Notes: generated by a model not told the origin, from the letters alone. Counted from the stretch's first letter, positions 36,236 through 45,755 are shown. The stretch: DNA of 64,000 nt from Burkholderia seminalis DSM 23518 (GCF_902832885.1 NZ_CADFDK010000003.1:62001-126000), one strand, 5' to 3'. A program made the numbers and translations.

Positions 36236-36922
36236 ATGAGCTACCAGCTTCAATTCGGCGATCTCGCCGAATACGCCGGCGTGTTCGCGAGCGGCGCGGC
36301 GATCACGCTCGCGCTGACCGCGGTCGCGACCGTGCTCGGCGTGGCGATCGGCGTGCTCGGCGCGGCCGCGTACAGCGTCGACGCGCCGGTGGTCGTGCGG
36401 CTGCGCCCGCTGATCGGCGCGTACGTCGAGGCGATCCGCAATACGCCGTTCGTCGTCCAGCTGTTCTTCATCTTCTTCGGATTGCCCGCGCTCGGCGTGC
36501 ACATCGACGAATACACGGCCGCGATTCTCGCGATGACGCTCAATCTCGGCGCGTACTCGGTCGAGATCGTGCGCGCGGGCGTCGCCGCCGTCCCGAACGG
36601 GCATCTCGAGGCGGCGTCCGCGCTTGCGATGTCGCGCGCGCAGATGCTGCGCCACGTCGTGCTGCCGCAGGCGCTCGCCAAGGTGTTTCCCGCGCTCTCG
36701 AGCCAGATCGTGATCACGATGCTCGGTTCGGCGGTCGTGTCGCAGGTCTCGGTGGCCGACCTGACCTATGCGGCGGGCTACATTCAATCGCGCAACTTCC
36801 GCGCATTCGAGACGTATTTCGTCATCACGCTCGCGTACCTGGCGATGGCGCTGCTGCTGCGCGGCGCGCTCGGTTCGATGGGGCGCCGCCTGTTCTCCCG
36901 TCGTGTGCGAGGTGCGCGATGA
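36236..36922 (+). CDS. Polar amino-acid ABC transporter permease 1
   Basis: 228 residues, HisM/GlnP-type inner-membrane permease with about five helices. AYVEAIRNTPFVVQLFFIFFGLPALGV and the coupling loop EAASALAMSRAQMLRHVVLPQALAKVFPAL are typical of this family. The stop overlaps the start of the second permease (ATGA). Pairs with that protein as a heterodimeric channel for the importer. Confidence 0.92.
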   Translation: MSYQLQFGDLAEYAGVFASGAAITLALTAVATVLGVAIGVLGAAAYSVDAPVVVRLRPLIGAYVEAIRNTPFVVQLFFIFFGLPALGVHIDEYTAAILAMTLNLGAYSVEIVRAGVAAVPNGHLEAASALAMSRAQMLRHVVLPQALAKVFPALSSQIVITMLGSAVVSQVSVADLTYAAGYIQSRNFRAFETYFVITLAYLAMALLLRGALGSMGRRLFSRRVRGAR

Positions 36923-37569
36923 TCGATTTCACGTTCGGGCAGATTCTCGCCAACCTGCTGCTGGCCGCGCGCTGGACGATCGTGCTGTCGATCGTGTCGT
37001 TCCTGTCCGGCGGCCTGGTCGGCCTCGGGGTGCTCGTGATGCGCGTGTCGGGTTCGCCGGTGTTGCGTGGCGGTGCGAAGCTGTACATCGAGGTATTCCA
37101 GGGCACCCCGTTGCTGATGCAGCTGTTCATCGTGTTCTTCGGCCTGCCGCTCGTCGGGCTCGACGTGCCGCCGTGGGTCGCGGCCACGGCCGGGCTCACG
37201 TTCTTCACCAGTGCGTATCTCGCCGAAATCTGGCGCGGCTGCGTCGAGGCGGTGCCGAAAGGGCAGTGGGAGGCCTCGGCGAGCCTGGCCATGAGTTATG
37301 TCGAGCAGTTGCGTCACGTGATCCTTCCGCAGGCCGCACGCATCGCGATCGCGCCGACGGTCGGCTTCGGCGTGCAGGCCGTGAAGGATACGGCGCTGGT
37401 GTCGATCATCGGCTTCACCGAGCTGACCAAGGTCGGCATCGCGATCTCGAACGCGACGTTCCGGCCGTTCGTCGTGTACGGGCTCGTCGCACTGATCTAT
37501 TTCGCGCTCTGTTACCCGCTTACCCGTTATGCGCGCACGTTGCAAAGGAGATGGCATGTCGCTCGTTGA
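36919..37569 (+). CDS. Polar amino-acid ABC transporter permease 2
   Basis: 216 residues from ATG 36919, chosen because it overlaps the preceding stop. It shows the same family features as permease 1: LYIEVFQGTPLLMQLFIVFFGLPLVGL and EASASLAMSYVEQLRHVILPQAARIAIAP, plus VKDTALVSIIGFTELTKVG. Its 3' end overlaps the ATPase gene by 14 bases. Confidence 0.92.
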   Translation: MIDFTFGQILANLLLAARWTIVLSIVSFLSGGLVGLGVLVMRVSGSPVLRGGAKLYIEVFQGTPLLMQLFIVFFGLPLVGLDVPPWVAATAGLTFFTSAYLAEIWRGCVEAVPKGQWEASASLAMSYVEQLRHVILPQAARIAIAPTVGFGVQAVKDTALVSIIGFTELTKVGIAISNATFRPFVVYGLVALIYFALCYPLTRYARTLQRRWHVAR

Positions 37570-38305
37570 AACCCGTGGTCTCGAAAAGAACTTCGGTACC
37601 CATCATGTGCTCAAGGGCATCGATTTCTCCGTCGAGCGCGGGCAGGTCGTCTCGATCATCGGCCGCAGCGGCTCCGGCAAGAGCACGCTGCTGCGCACGC
37701 TCAACGGGCTCGAGAGCATCGACGCGGGCACGATCTCGGTCGACGGCGAGCGTGTCGATGCGCGGCACGCCGACCTGCGCGCGCTGCGGCTCAAGGTCGG
37801 GATGGTGTTCCAGCAGTACAACCTGTTTCCGCACCTGAGCGCCGGACAGAACGTGATGCTCGCGCAATCGGTCGTGAAGAAGGCGCATCGCCAGCAGGCG
37901 CGCGCGATCGCGGAATTGATGCTCGAGCGCGTCGGCCTTGGCGACAAGTTCGACGCGTTTCCGGAACAGCTGTCGGGTGGCCAGCAGCAGCGCGTGGCGA
38001 TCGCGCGGGCGCTCGCGATGAAACCGAGCGTGCTGCTGTGCGACGAGATCACGTCCGCGCTCGATCCCGAGCTCGTCGGCGAGGTGCTGGGCGTCGTCGA
38101 GCAACTCGCGCGCGAGGACATGACGCTGATCATGGTCACGCACGAGATGAACTTCGCGCGCGCGGTGAGCGACCGGATCGTGTTCATGCACCAGGGCCGG
38201 GTGTGGGAAACCGGGACGGCCGAAGAGATCTTCGAGCGGCCGCAGACGGTGGAGCTGACGCGGTTTCTGGGCAGCGTCCGGAATACGGAAGCGGTGGCGC
38301 GCTGA
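37556..38305 (+). CDS. Polar amino-acid ABC transporter ATP-binding protein
   Basis: 249 residues from ATG 37556 behind AAAGGAG. Walker A GRSGSGKST, Q-loop QQYNLFPHLS, signature [15 protein letters not shown], Walker B VLLCDEITSALD (with Ile where most family members have Pro or similar) and H-loop VTHEMNFA. GlnQ/HisP subgroup. It overlaps the second permease gene and completes the importer. Confidence 0.92.
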   Translation: MSLVETRGLEKNFGTHHVLKGIDFSVERGQVVSIIGRSGSGKSTLLRTLNGLESIDAGTISVDGERVDARHADLRALRLKVGMVFQQYNLFPHLSAGQNVMLAQSVVKKAHRQQARAIAELMLERVGLGDKFDAFPEQLSGGQQQRVAIARALAMKPSVLLCDEITSALDPELVGEVLGVVEQLAREDMTLIMVTHEMNFARAVSDRIVFMHQGRVWETGTAEEIFERPQTVELTRFLGSVRNTEAVAR

Positions 38306-38560
38306 CAGGCCACTCCTGAGCGGTGCCGACATCGGCGCCGGCTCGACACCGACGTTTCAGCCTGCCGTGCGCCGCGCGGTATCCGGTGCGCGCGAGCCGG
38401 ACGTGCCGCCGTATCGATGCGCTTCCGTGCGATCATGCGCGTGCGATGGCGCGGCGCCGTGTTCGGATCCCCGAGACGAGACCGGTTCCGCCTGTCGCCC
38501 GGCGGCGTGCGGGCACGCAGCTTGCGCGCAGCCGCCCGTCGCAACGCTTCGGAGGCTTCC

Positions 38561-39715
38561 ATGAAACGACCACACCCGCTGATCGCGATCTGTGCGGTCG
38601 CAACGATCGGGTTCCATGCCGGTATCGCCTCGGCGGCGCCCGACGTATCGATCCGCCGCGCCGATTACGGAAAGACCGCCGCCGGGCAGCCGGTGGCCCA
38701 GTACACGCTCGCGAACCCGCGCGGCGTGACGTTGAAGATCATCACGTACGGCGGCATCGTGACCGCGCTCGACGTGCCGGACCGGTCGGGTCACGTCGCC
38801 GACATCGTGCTCGGCTTCGATTCGCTGCGCGATTACGAGGCCCACAACGGCAACATCCATTTCGGCGCACTGATCGGCCGTTATGCGAACCGGATTGCCG
38901 GCGGGCGTTTCGCGCTCGGCGGCGGCACGTGGAAGCTGCCGGTCAACGACGGGCCGAACACGCTGCACGGCGGCCCCGACAGTTTCGACGCGAAGGTGTG
39001 GACGGTCGCCGGTACGCGGAGCGACGCGGACGGTTCGAGCGTCACGCTGCGCTACGTGAGCCCCGACGGCGAGAACGGTTTCCCCGGTACGTTGACGACG
39101 GACGTGACCTACACATTGACGCCCGACAACGTCATTCGCATCGACTATCGCGCAACGACCGACAAGGACACGGTCGTCAACCTGACCAACCACAGCTACT
39201 TCAACCTGGCGGGGCAGGCCGGCGGCAGCGTCGAGCGGCAACTGATCGAGATCGCCGCATCGCGCTTCACGCCGGCCGACGCCACGTCGATTCCGACCGG
39301 GCAACTGGCGAGCGTCGCGGGCACGCCGATGGACCTGCGCCAGTTGACGCCGATCGGCGCGCGTCTGCGCGACGCGGATCCGCAGCTCATGATCGCGCAC
39401 GGCTACGACCAGAACTGGGTGCTCGACCAGGGCGGCCAGCCGGCACCGGCGTTTGCCGCGCGCGCTTACGACCCGGCGTCGGGGCGTTTCCTCGAGTTGT
39501 ACACGACCCAGCCGGGGCTGCAGTTCTACACGTCCAACGGGTTGAACGGCAGCGTCGCGGGCAAGGGCGGAACGCTTTACCGGCAAACCGATGCGTTCGC
39601 GCTGGAAGCCGAGCATTTTCCCGACTCGCCGAACCATCCGGCGTTCCCGACGACGGTACTCAAGCCGGGCGAGACGCTGCACGAAGTGACGGTGTGGCGG
39701 GTAGGGGCACGATGA
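38561..39715 (+). CDS. Aldose 1-epimerase (mutarotase), exported
   Basis: 384 residues from ATG 38561 behind GGAGG. Unusually for a mutarotase it carries a signal peptide (LIAICAVATIGFHAGIASAA), so it acts in the periplasm. Catalytic His in NLTNHSYFNLAG, GRYANRIAGGRF and LHGGPDSFDAKVW motifs, and the C-terminal catalytic Glu region (FALEAEHFPDSPNHPAFP) are intact. It interconverts alpha and beta anomers of hexoses such as galactose or glucose. A single-gene unit, convergent with phzF. Confidence 0.9.
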   Translation: MKRPHPLIAICAVATIGFHAGIASAAPDVSIRRADYGKTAAGQPVAQYTLANPRGVTLKIITYGGIVTALDVPDRSGHVADIVLGFDSLRDYEAHNGNIHFGALIGRYANRIAGGRFALGGGTWKLPVNDGPNTLHGGPDSFDAKVWTVAGTRSDADGSSVTLRYVSPDGENGFPGTLTTDVTYTLTPDNVIRIDYRATTDKDTVVNLTNHSYFNLAGQAGGSVERQLIEIAASRFTPADATSIPTGQLASVAGTPMDLRQLTPIGARLRDADPQLMIAHGYDQNWVLDQGGQPAPAFAARAYDPASGRFLELYTTQPGLQFYTSNGLNGSVAGKGGTLYRQTDAFALEAEHFPDSPNHPAFPTTVLKPGETLHEVTVWRVGAR

Positions 39716-39742
39716 ACGAAGGCGACGCCCGGCGCGCGCGCG

Positions 39743-40603
39743 TCATAGGTTGACGACGCCGCGGCCGATTTCGATCACGCGTCCGCCGACGCCTATGTCG
39801 CCCGTTGCGCCGATCGACAGCCGCAGCCGGCAAGGCCGGCCGACGGCGTCGCCCTGTTCGACCAGAAACGCGGCGGGCAGATCGTGTCCGGCGGCAAGCA
39901 ACCAGCCGCCGAGATTCGCACAGGCCGACCCGGTGCCCGGATCTTCCGACACGCCGCCGCCCTGTTTCACGAAGAAGTAGCGCGACACGACCGTCCCCGG
40001 GCGCTCGGCGTCGAACGCGAACACGTATGCGGTCCTGCGCCCGAGCCTGCTGCGAGGCCAGATGTCCAGGCAGGCGCTGTCGGGCTGCGCGCGTCGCACG
40101 GCGGCGGGATCCCTGAGCGCGACCAGCAGTTGATCGGCTCCGGTGTCGACCCACTTCGGCGGCGCGAGCAGATCGTCCTCGGCGAGCCCCAGCAGCGCTG
40201 CCGTCTGCGCATCGGACAGCTCGCACGGCGCCGTGTTCGGCATGCCCGCATGCGGCGCGGTGAAGGTCCAGACGTCGTCGCGCGCGTGGACGTCGACGAT
40301 GCCCGCCTTGAATTCGAGTGCGAGCGTATCGCCGGTCTTGCGCAGGTCGCGCACGACGTGCGCGGTGCCGAGCGTCGGGTGGCCCGCGAAAGCCATCTCG
40401 TAGCCCGGCGTGAAGATGCGGACACGCGCATGCGCACGCGCCGACGGCAGCACGAAGGTCGTCTCCGACAGGTTGAACTGCACGGCCAGCGCCTGCATGG
40501 TCGCGTCGTCCATGCCGCGTGCGTCGTCGAACACGCAAAGCGGGTTGCCGCCGAACGTCGATTCGGCGAAGACATTCAACAGGCGAAAGGCATACGGCGT
40601 CAT
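39743..40603 (-). CDS. PhzF-family isomerase/epimerase
   Basis: 286 residues, diaminopimelate-epimerase fold in two halves. N-terminal MTPYAFRLLNVFAESTFGGNPLCVF, active-site Glu in FNLSETTFVLP, GHPTLGTAHV, and SEDPGTGSACANLGGWL in the second half are diagnostic of PhzF-like proteins. PhzF itself isomerises an intermediate of phenazine synthesis, but no other phenazine gene is present, so the substrate is unknown. ATG 40603 is the start; no strong ribosome site. Confidence 0.88.
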   Translation of the reverse strand: MTPYAFRLLNVFAESTFGGNPLCVFDDARGMDDATMQALAVQFNLSETTFVLPSARAHARVRIFTPGYEMAFAGHPTLGTAHVVRDLRKTGDTLALEFKAGIVDVHARDDVWTFTAPHAGMPNTAPCELSDAQTAALLGLAEDDLLAPPKWVDTGADQLLVALRDPAAVRRAQPDSACLDIWPRSRLGRRTAYVFAFDAERPGTVVSRYFFVKQGGGVSEDPGTGSACANLGGWLLAAGHDLPAAFLVEQGDAVGRPCRLRLSIGATGDIGVGGRVIEIGRGVVNL

Positions 40604-40995
40604 GTGAATCTCGCGTGAGGGGGCGCTTATCCGGCTTCGAAACCGGATGAACCGGCCGTGGGTACCGGCGTGATCGACGCACGGAATGGCCGTGCGGTAC
40701 GCCATTGTGCCCGCAAGCTGCGCGGCGCGGCGCGGCGCACCCGCGATCCGTTTTTCATGCATCATCGGGTGTCTCCGATGCGTCGACGACGAACCGGCAC
40801 GGGTATTCCACCCCCTGCCACGATGGCGAGAATTTCTTGCGTGGAAGCAGGCAGTCGCGCGCGAGGCGCGTGCCTTTTTCGATCGCATCCGGACCCGGGT
40901 TCATCGTTTTTACGACAACGACGCCTTGCCTTTGCAGCACCTGTCGGGTTCAGCGTCGCCCAGCGCTTGCAGGTTCAACCATGCGGGAGGAAGAC
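40604..40995. other. Divergent intergenic region, no gene seen
   Basis: Nothing supported as coding. It contains the divergent promoters for the PhzF and Nudix genes. Long open frames run through it but lack ribosome sites and homology. Confidence 0.5.
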
Positions 40996-41646
40996 ATGGC
41001 ATCCGACGGAAGCGCCCGGAATGCGGAGAAAGCGCGGGCCGCTTCACCGCAGGCCGTGCTGGAAAAGATCGTGCGTGGCGTAAAGGGCTTCGGGATTCCC
41101 GCCGACACGGACTGGCCCACGGCAGCGCAATATCTGGCGGGCGACGACGGCCAGTGGAAATTGTCCGCCGTGCTGGTCCCGATCGTCGCGCGGCGCGAGC
41201 CGACGATCCTGCTCACCAAGCGGTCGTCGGGACTCAGCGAATACGCGTCGCACGTGAGCTTTCCGGGCGGGCGTCCGGCGGCGTCCGATGCCGGTATCGG
41301 CGCGACGGCGCTGCGCGAGGCGTTCGAGGAAATCGCCCTCGATCCCGGCGCGGTGCAGGTGGTCGGATGCATGCCGATCCATCGCACCCGAAAGCGTCGT
41401 CACGCGATTTTTCCGGTGGTCGGCATCGTGCCGGAAGCCGCCGCCTGGGAGGCCGCGCCGGCCGAAGTCGAGGCAATCTTCGAGTTTCCGTTTTCCGCGC
41501 TGCTGAATCCGGCGCTGCCGCGGCAATACGTCGACGGCGAACGCGCGGGCGGCTGGTACTGGGCCGATCAGCCGCAGGACATCTGGGGCGTGACCGCGTT
41601 CATCCTGAAGTCGCTGGCCGGCCTGGTGCTCGACGCCGATCGATGA
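40996..41646 (+). CDS. Nudix hydrolase, CoA pyrophosphatase type
   Basis: 216 residues from ATG 40996, preferred over ATG 40981 because GGGAGGAA lies between them. The CoA-ase signature ILLTKRSSGLSEYASHVSFPGG directly precedes the Nudix box (GGRPAASD...TALREAFEEIALDPG), which keeps the REAxEE core. It hydrolyses CoA or oxidised CoA to phosphopantetheine and 3',5'-ADP in the YeaB/NudL group. It stands alone, with the following AraC gene convergent. Confidence 0.88.
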   Translation: MASDGSARNAEKARAASPQAVLEKIVRGVKGFGIPADTDWPTAAQYLAGDDGQWKLSAVLVPIVARREPTILLTKRSSGLSEYASHVSFPGGRPAASDAGIGATALREAFEEIALDPGAVQVVGCMPIHRTRKRRHAIFPVVGIVPEAAAWEAAPAEVEAIFEFPFSALLNPALPRQYVDGERAGGWYWADQPQDIWGVTAFILKSLAGLVLDADR

Positions 41647-41677
41647 GCGCCTGCGTCGCGCCGGGTTCCGGTGTCGA

Positions 41678-42649
41678 TCAATGCGACGACACGAACACCG
41701 CATCGTCGAATGCATCCGGAATCGCGAAGCTGTCGCGCATGCGCCGCGTCTCCTGCGCCGGCGTCAGGCCGAACAGACGCTTGAATTCCCGGCTGAACTG
41801 CGACGGGCTCGTATAACCGACCGCATAACCGGCGGCCTCCGCCGTCAGGTCCTGACGCACCATCAACAGGCGCGCCTGATGCAGGCGCGTCGACTTCAGG
41901 TATTGCATCGGCGACACCTGCGTGATCGCCTTGAAGTGACTGTGAAAACTCGGCACGCTCATGCCGGCCGCGTCGGCCAGTCGCGACACGTCGAGCGGCT
42001 GCGCGTAGTCGGCATGGATCACGCGTAACGACCGCCCGATCCGGCCGAACTGTCCGCGCATCGCCAGCGCGCCGCGCATCGCGCTGCCCTGGGCGCCGGT
42101 GAGCACGCGGAAATACAGTTCGCGCAGCAGCGCCGGGCCGAGTATCGCGGCGTCGAGCGGCCGGTGCATCGCCTCGACGAAACGCAGCACCGACGCGTGC
42201 ATCGCTTCGTCCATCGGCGTCGACATCATGCTTCTCGGTGCGTGCACGGGTTCCGCGCTGCCTTCGCGGTCGATCTGCGCGGCGAGTTCGGCGGCCAGCG
42301 TGAAATCGAGGTGCAGGTACAGCGCGAGCAGCGGGCGCTCGGGCGTGGCGTCGGTTTCCATGCTGAACGGGACGGGCACCGACACGGCCAGGTAATGGTG
42401 TTCGTCGTACAGATAGCGCTCGCCGCCGAAGTAGCCGCACTTGGAGCCCTGGCACACGATCACGATGCCGGGGTCGTACAGCACCGGCGTGCGCGACAGC
42501 GCGCGGTTCGAGCGCAGGATGCGCACGCTCGGCAGCGCCGTCAGGTTGTAGCCTTCGTCGGGCGCCAGCGTGCGCAGCAGCGTCACCAGGCGTTTCCGGT
42601 CGCGCGGCGACAGCGACGGATATCGGGCGGAGGTTGGGGCGTCGCTCAT
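41678..42649 (-). CDS. AraC-family transcriptional regulator (N-terminal cupin type)
   Basis: 323 residues from ATG 42649; a TTG 12 nt upstream is possible. The N-terminal AraC_N domain (VLYDPGIVIVCQGSKCGYFGGERYLYDEHHYLAVSVPVPF) is followed by two helix-turn-helix units at the C terminus (LDVSRLADAAGMSVPSFHSHFKAITQVSPMQYLKSTRLHQAR, then AAGYAVGYTSPSQFSREFKRLFG). It is divergent to the SDR gene, the usual arrangement for this subgroup, and probably controls it and the hydrolase further down. Confidence 0.9.
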   Translation of the reverse strand: MSDAPTSARYPSLSPRDRKRLVTLLRTLAPDEGYNLTALPSVRILRSNRALSRTPVLYDPGIVIVCQGSKCGYFGGERYLYDEHHYLAVSVPVPFSMETDATPERPLLALYLHLDFTLAAELAAQIDREGSAEPVHAPRSMMSTPMDEAMHASVLRFVEAMHRPLDAAILGPALLRELYFRVLTGAQGSAMRGALAMRGQFGRIGRSLRVIHADYAQPLDVSRLADAAGMSVPSFHSHFKAITQVSPMQYLKSTRLHQARLLMVRQDLTAEAAGYAVGYTSPSQFSREFKRLFGLTPAQETRRMRDSFAIPDAFDDAVFVSSH

Positions 42650-42683
42650 AGTTTTGTGCAAGAAAATCAGCGGAATCGGGCTT

Positions 42684-42728
42684 AATCGACATCGATCGTC
42701 AGACTAGTATGCATGCTTCAATCGACAT
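42684..42728. repeat. Direct repeat AATCGACAT between AraC and SDR genes
   Basis: AATCGACAT occurs at 42684-42692 and again at 42720-42728, in the same orientation and 36 bp apart, in the 94-bp divergent promoter space. AraC-family proteins usually bind direct repeats, so these are candidate operator half-sites. Inferred from position only. Confidence 0.4.
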
Positions 42729-42743
42729 TCGGGAGAAGCACAC

Positions 42744-43577
42744 ATGGCATCCGGCAACATCATGCTCATCACGGGCGTCAGCAGCGGATTCGGTCGCGCG
42801 CTGGCGCAGGAGGCGCTGGCGGCCGGTCACACGGTGGTCGGCACCGTGCGCAGCGCGCAGGCGGCACGGGAATTCGAGGCGCTGTCCGCGCATGCGGCGG
42901 TCGCACGCGTGCTCGACGTGACCGACTCCGATCGCATCGACGGCGTCGTCGCGGACATCGAGGCGAACGTCGGGCCCGTCGACGTGCTGGTGAACAACGC
43001 GGGCTATGGGCACGAAGGGATCATGGAAGAAGCGCCGCTCGCGGAGATGCGCCGGCAGTTCGACGTCAACGTGTTCGGCGCCGTCGCGATGATGAAGGCG
43101 GTCGTGCCGTTCATGCGCGAACGCCGGCGCGGCCGCATCCTGAACATCACGTCGATGGGCGGCCACATCACGATGCCGGGCATCGCCTACTACTGCGGCA
43201 GCAAATTTGCGCTGGAAGGCATTTCCGAATCGCTCGGCAAGGAGCTCGAGCCGTTCGGCATCGCGGTGACGGCCGTGGCGCCGGGATCGTTCCGCACCGA
43301 CTGGGCCGGCCGCTCGATGGCGCGCACGCCGCGCTCGATCGCCGACTACGACGCGCTGTTCGACCCGATCCGCCAGGCGCGCGAGGAAAAGAGCGGCAAG
43401 CAGTTGGGCGATCCCGCGAAGGCCGCGCGGGCGATGCTCGCCGTCATCGGCGCCGACCACCCGCCCGCGCATTTGTTGCTCGGCAGCGATGCGCTGCGGC
43501 TGGTGCGCAACAAGCTGTCGGCGCTGGACGACGAAATCCGCGCGTGGGAGGCCGTGACGGTCTCGACGGACGGCTGA
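42744..43577 (+). CDS. Short-chain dehydrogenase/reductase
   Basis: 277 residues from ATG 42744 behind GGGAG. Classical SDR: cofactor loop TGVSSGFG, NNAG, catalytic Ser (NITSMGG) and YxxxK (YYCGSK), then PGSFRTDW. The arginine after the first strand (TVRS) suggests NADP. Substrate unknown. It is divergent from an AraC regulator and followed by an alpha/beta hydrolase gene after 153 nt. Confidence 0.9.
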   Translation: MASGNIMLITGVSSGFGRALAQEALAAGHTVVGTVRSAQAAREFEALSAHAAVARVLDVTDSDRIDGVVADIEANVGPVDVLVNNAGYGHEGIMEEAPLAEMRRQFDVNVFGAVAMMKAVVPFMRERRRGRILNITSMGGHITMPGIAYYCGSKFALEGISESLGKELEPFGIAVTAVAPGSFRTDWAGRSMARTPRSIADYDALFDPIRQAREEKSGKQLGDPAKAARAMLAVIGADHPPAHLLLGSDALRLVRNKLSALDDEIRAWEAVTVSTDG

Positions 43578-43730
43578 CGCGCGCGGTGCGCGGGGCAAAA
43601 CGGCGCGTTCGCTTCCTGCGGGTGGATGATTGGCCCGGGCATGTCACCGTCGAATCGGGTTTCACAATAATCCCCGATAATGGTCGTCGGCCAGTGCGCC
43701 ACGTTCATTCACCTCACAGGAGTCATCGCG

Positions 43731-44567
43731 ATGCCATACGTCACCACGAAGGATCACGTCGAGATCTTTTACAAGGACTGGGGCCCGAAGGATGCGCAGC
43801 CCATCGTGTTCCACCATGGCTGGCCGTTGTCCAGCGATGACTGGGATGCGCAGTTGCTCTTCTTCGTGCAGAAGGGCTATCGCGTGATCGCGCACGACCG
43901 GCGCGGCCATGGCCGCTCGGCGCAGGTCTCGGACGGCCACGACATGGATCATTACGCCGCGGATGCATTCGCGGTCGTCGAGGCGCTCGACCTGCGCAAT
44001 GCGGTGCATATCGGTCATTCGACCGGCGGCGGCGAAGTCGCGCGCTATGTCGCGAAGCACGGCGAGCCGGCCGGCCGGGTCGCGAAGGCCGTGCTGGTGA
44101 GCGCGGTGCCGCCGCTGATGCTGAAAACCGCATCGAACCCCGAAGGCCTGCCGATCGAGGTGTTCGACGGTTTCCGGAAAGCGCTCGCCGACAATCGCGC
44201 GCAGTTTTTCCTCGACGTGCCGAGCGGCCCGTTCTACGGGTTCAACCGGGAAGGCGCAACCGTGCATCAGGGCGTGATCCGCAACTGGTGGCGCCAGGGC
44301 ATGGAAGGCAGCGCGAAGGCGCACTACGACGGCATCAAGGCGTTCTCGGAAACGGACCAGACCGACGACCTGAAGTCGATTTCCGTCCCGACGCTCGTGC
44401 TGCACGGTGAAGACGACCAGATCGTGCCGATCGCGGATGCCGCGCTGAAGTCGGTCAAGCTGCTGAAGAACGGCACGCTGAAAACCTACCCGGGTTATTC
44501 GCACGGAATGCTGACGGTCAATGCGGACGTCCTGAACGCCGACCTGCTGGCGTTCGTGCAGGCATAA
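43731..44567 (+). CDS. Alpha/beta hydrolase (non-heme chloroperoxidase/arylesterase type)
   Basis: 278 residues from ATG 43731 behind CAGGAG. Oxyanion region HHGWPLSSDDWDAQLLFF, HDRRGHGRS, nucleophile elbow GHSTGGGEVARYV, acid in VLHGEDDQIVP and the catalytic His in YPGYSHGM are those of the cofactor-free haloperoxidase/esterase family. It would hydrolyse esters or form peracids in vitro; the natural substrate is unknown. Preceded by its own likely promoter region (43600-43715). Confidence 0.9.
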   Translation: MPYVTTKDHVEIFYKDWGPKDAQPIVFHHGWPLSSDDWDAQLLFFVQKGYRVIAHDRRGHGRSAQVSDGHDMDHYAADAFAVVEALDLRNAVHIGHSTGGGEVARYVAKHGEPAGRVAKAVLVSAVPPLMLKTASNPEGLPIEVFDGFRKALADNRAQFFLDVPSGPFYGFNREGATVHQGVIRNWWRQGMEGSAKAHYDGIKAFSETDQTDDLKSISVPTLVLHGEDDQIVPIADAALKSVKLLKNGTLKTYPGYSHGMLTVNADVLNADLLAFVQA

Positions 44568-44670
44568 CGACGTCCGGCGCACGCCTGCCTGCGGCGGGCG
44601 GCGTCGCGATGCGCGGCTGGCGATCCGTCGCCCCCGTTGAACGGGGCGGCGCGATGGCCGGCCGCGCGTT

Positions 44671-45591
44671 TCAGCCCACCCCGTTGAAGCGGACGCCCGG
44701 ATGCGCGAGGCGCGGCATCCGGGCGGCCAGAAACGCATGCAGTTCGCGCACCTGCGCGGCCTTGCCGGAGTCTTCCGGCCAGACGAGGTAGTACGCGTCG
44801 CCGGTGCCGACGGCCGTCTTGAACGGCAGCACGAGCTGCTTCTCGTCGATCGCCTTCGCGCACAGCGCGAGGTCGCCGATCGAAATCCCGTGGCCGGCGA
44901 TCGCCGCCGCCATCCCCTGTTCGAGCATGTCGAACACCTGCCCGCGCGTGATGTCGACGTCCAGAGCGTGGCCGCTGCCCTGGAGCCAGCGGCGCCAGTC
45001 GCGCCGGTCGGGCGACGGGTGGATCAGCTCGCACGCGGACGGGTTCGCTCGTGCGACCGTCGCGGTCGCGCGCGAGCACACCGGAATCAGCCACTCGTCG
45101 AACAGCTTCACGCAATGCGTGCTTTCGCCGAACCCGCCGGCGCCGAGCAGGATCGCGCAATCGTAGGATTCGCTGAAGAAATCGACGGTATCGACATCCA
45201 TCCACACGCTCGCGATCTGCACTTCGAAGGCCGGCCGCGTGGCGCGAAACGCGGCGAGTGCGTCGAGCAGCCAGCGCATCGTGAGCGTCGACGGCGCCTT
45301 GAGCCGCAGCACGTCGCGCTGCGTCCGGAACAGCATGCACGCTTCCTCGACCTGCCGGAAGCCGCGCCGCAAGCCCGACGCGAGGATGTGCGCTTCCGCC
45401 GTCACGGTCATCTTCGGCCCGCGCCGGACGAACAGCTTCCGGCCGAAGTAGGCCTCGAGCGTCTTCACGTGCTTGCTGACCGCGCTCTGCGTCAGGCTCA
45501 GTTCCTCGGCGGCCAGCGTAAACGAGCCGGTGCGCGCGGCGCTTTCGAATGCGCGCAGTGCGTAGACAGGGGGAAGCGGTTTGGCCTTCAT
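44671..45591 (-). CDS. LysR-family transcriptional regulator (GcvA-like)
   Basis: 306 residues. The N-terminal helix-turn-helix (LRAFESAARTGSFTLAAEELSLTQSAVSKHVKTLEAYFGRKLFVRRG) follows the GcvA/AmpR pattern, and the C-terminal periplasmic-binding-like effector domain is complete. It is divergent from the LysE-type exporter gene with a T-N11-A palindrome between them, the classic arrangement of an exporter and its sensor (as with LysG/LysE). Confidence 0.9.
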   Translation of the reverse strand: MKAKPLPPVYALRAFESAARTGSFTLAAEELSLTQSAVSKHVKTLEAYFGRKLFVRRGPKMTVTAEAHILASGLRRGFRQVEEACMLFRTQRDVLRLKAPSTLTMRWLLDALAAFRATRPAFEVQIASVWMDVDTVDFFSESYDCAILLGAGGFGESTHCVKLFDEWLIPVCSRATATVARANPSACELIHPSPDRRDWRRWLQGSGHALDVDITRGQVFDMLEQGMAAAIAGHGISIGDLALCAKAIDEKQLVLPFKTAVGTGDAYYLVWPEDSGKAAQVRELHAFLAARMPRLAHPGVRFNGVG

Positions 45592-45602
45592 GGGTTTCGA
45601 AT

Positions 45603-45617
45603 ATGAATAAAACTCAT
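45603..45617. promoter_or_regulatory. T-N11-A palindrome, candidate LysR site
   Basis: ATGAATAAAACTCAT is an imperfect dyad (ATGA/TCAT) with a T-N11-A core, 12 bp upstream of the LysR start codon on the exporter side. It fits the binding consensus of LysR-type regulators. The only evidence is the motif and its position. Confidence 0.4.
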
Positions 45618-45755
45618 GTCATGCGGCAGGATTTTCCGCTTTTCGTCAGTGTCCCGGACGCGTGATACTCCGGGAAAGGCGAAATTCGGTATGCCGGGCT
45701 TCCATGATGCCACCGTGACCGGCTCGCACGTCGAACGGTAGAACAACTTTTTGTC

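Noticed and set aside
38561-40603. PhzF-like gene as evidence for a phenazine cluster
   Set aside because: No phzA/B/D/E/G-type genes are present; PhzF-fold proteins are common outside phenazine synthesis.
44632-44646. Hairpin CCCCG-TTGAA-CGGGG between convergent genes as a terminator
   Set aside because: Stem is only five pairs with no U-tract on either strand; too weak to call.
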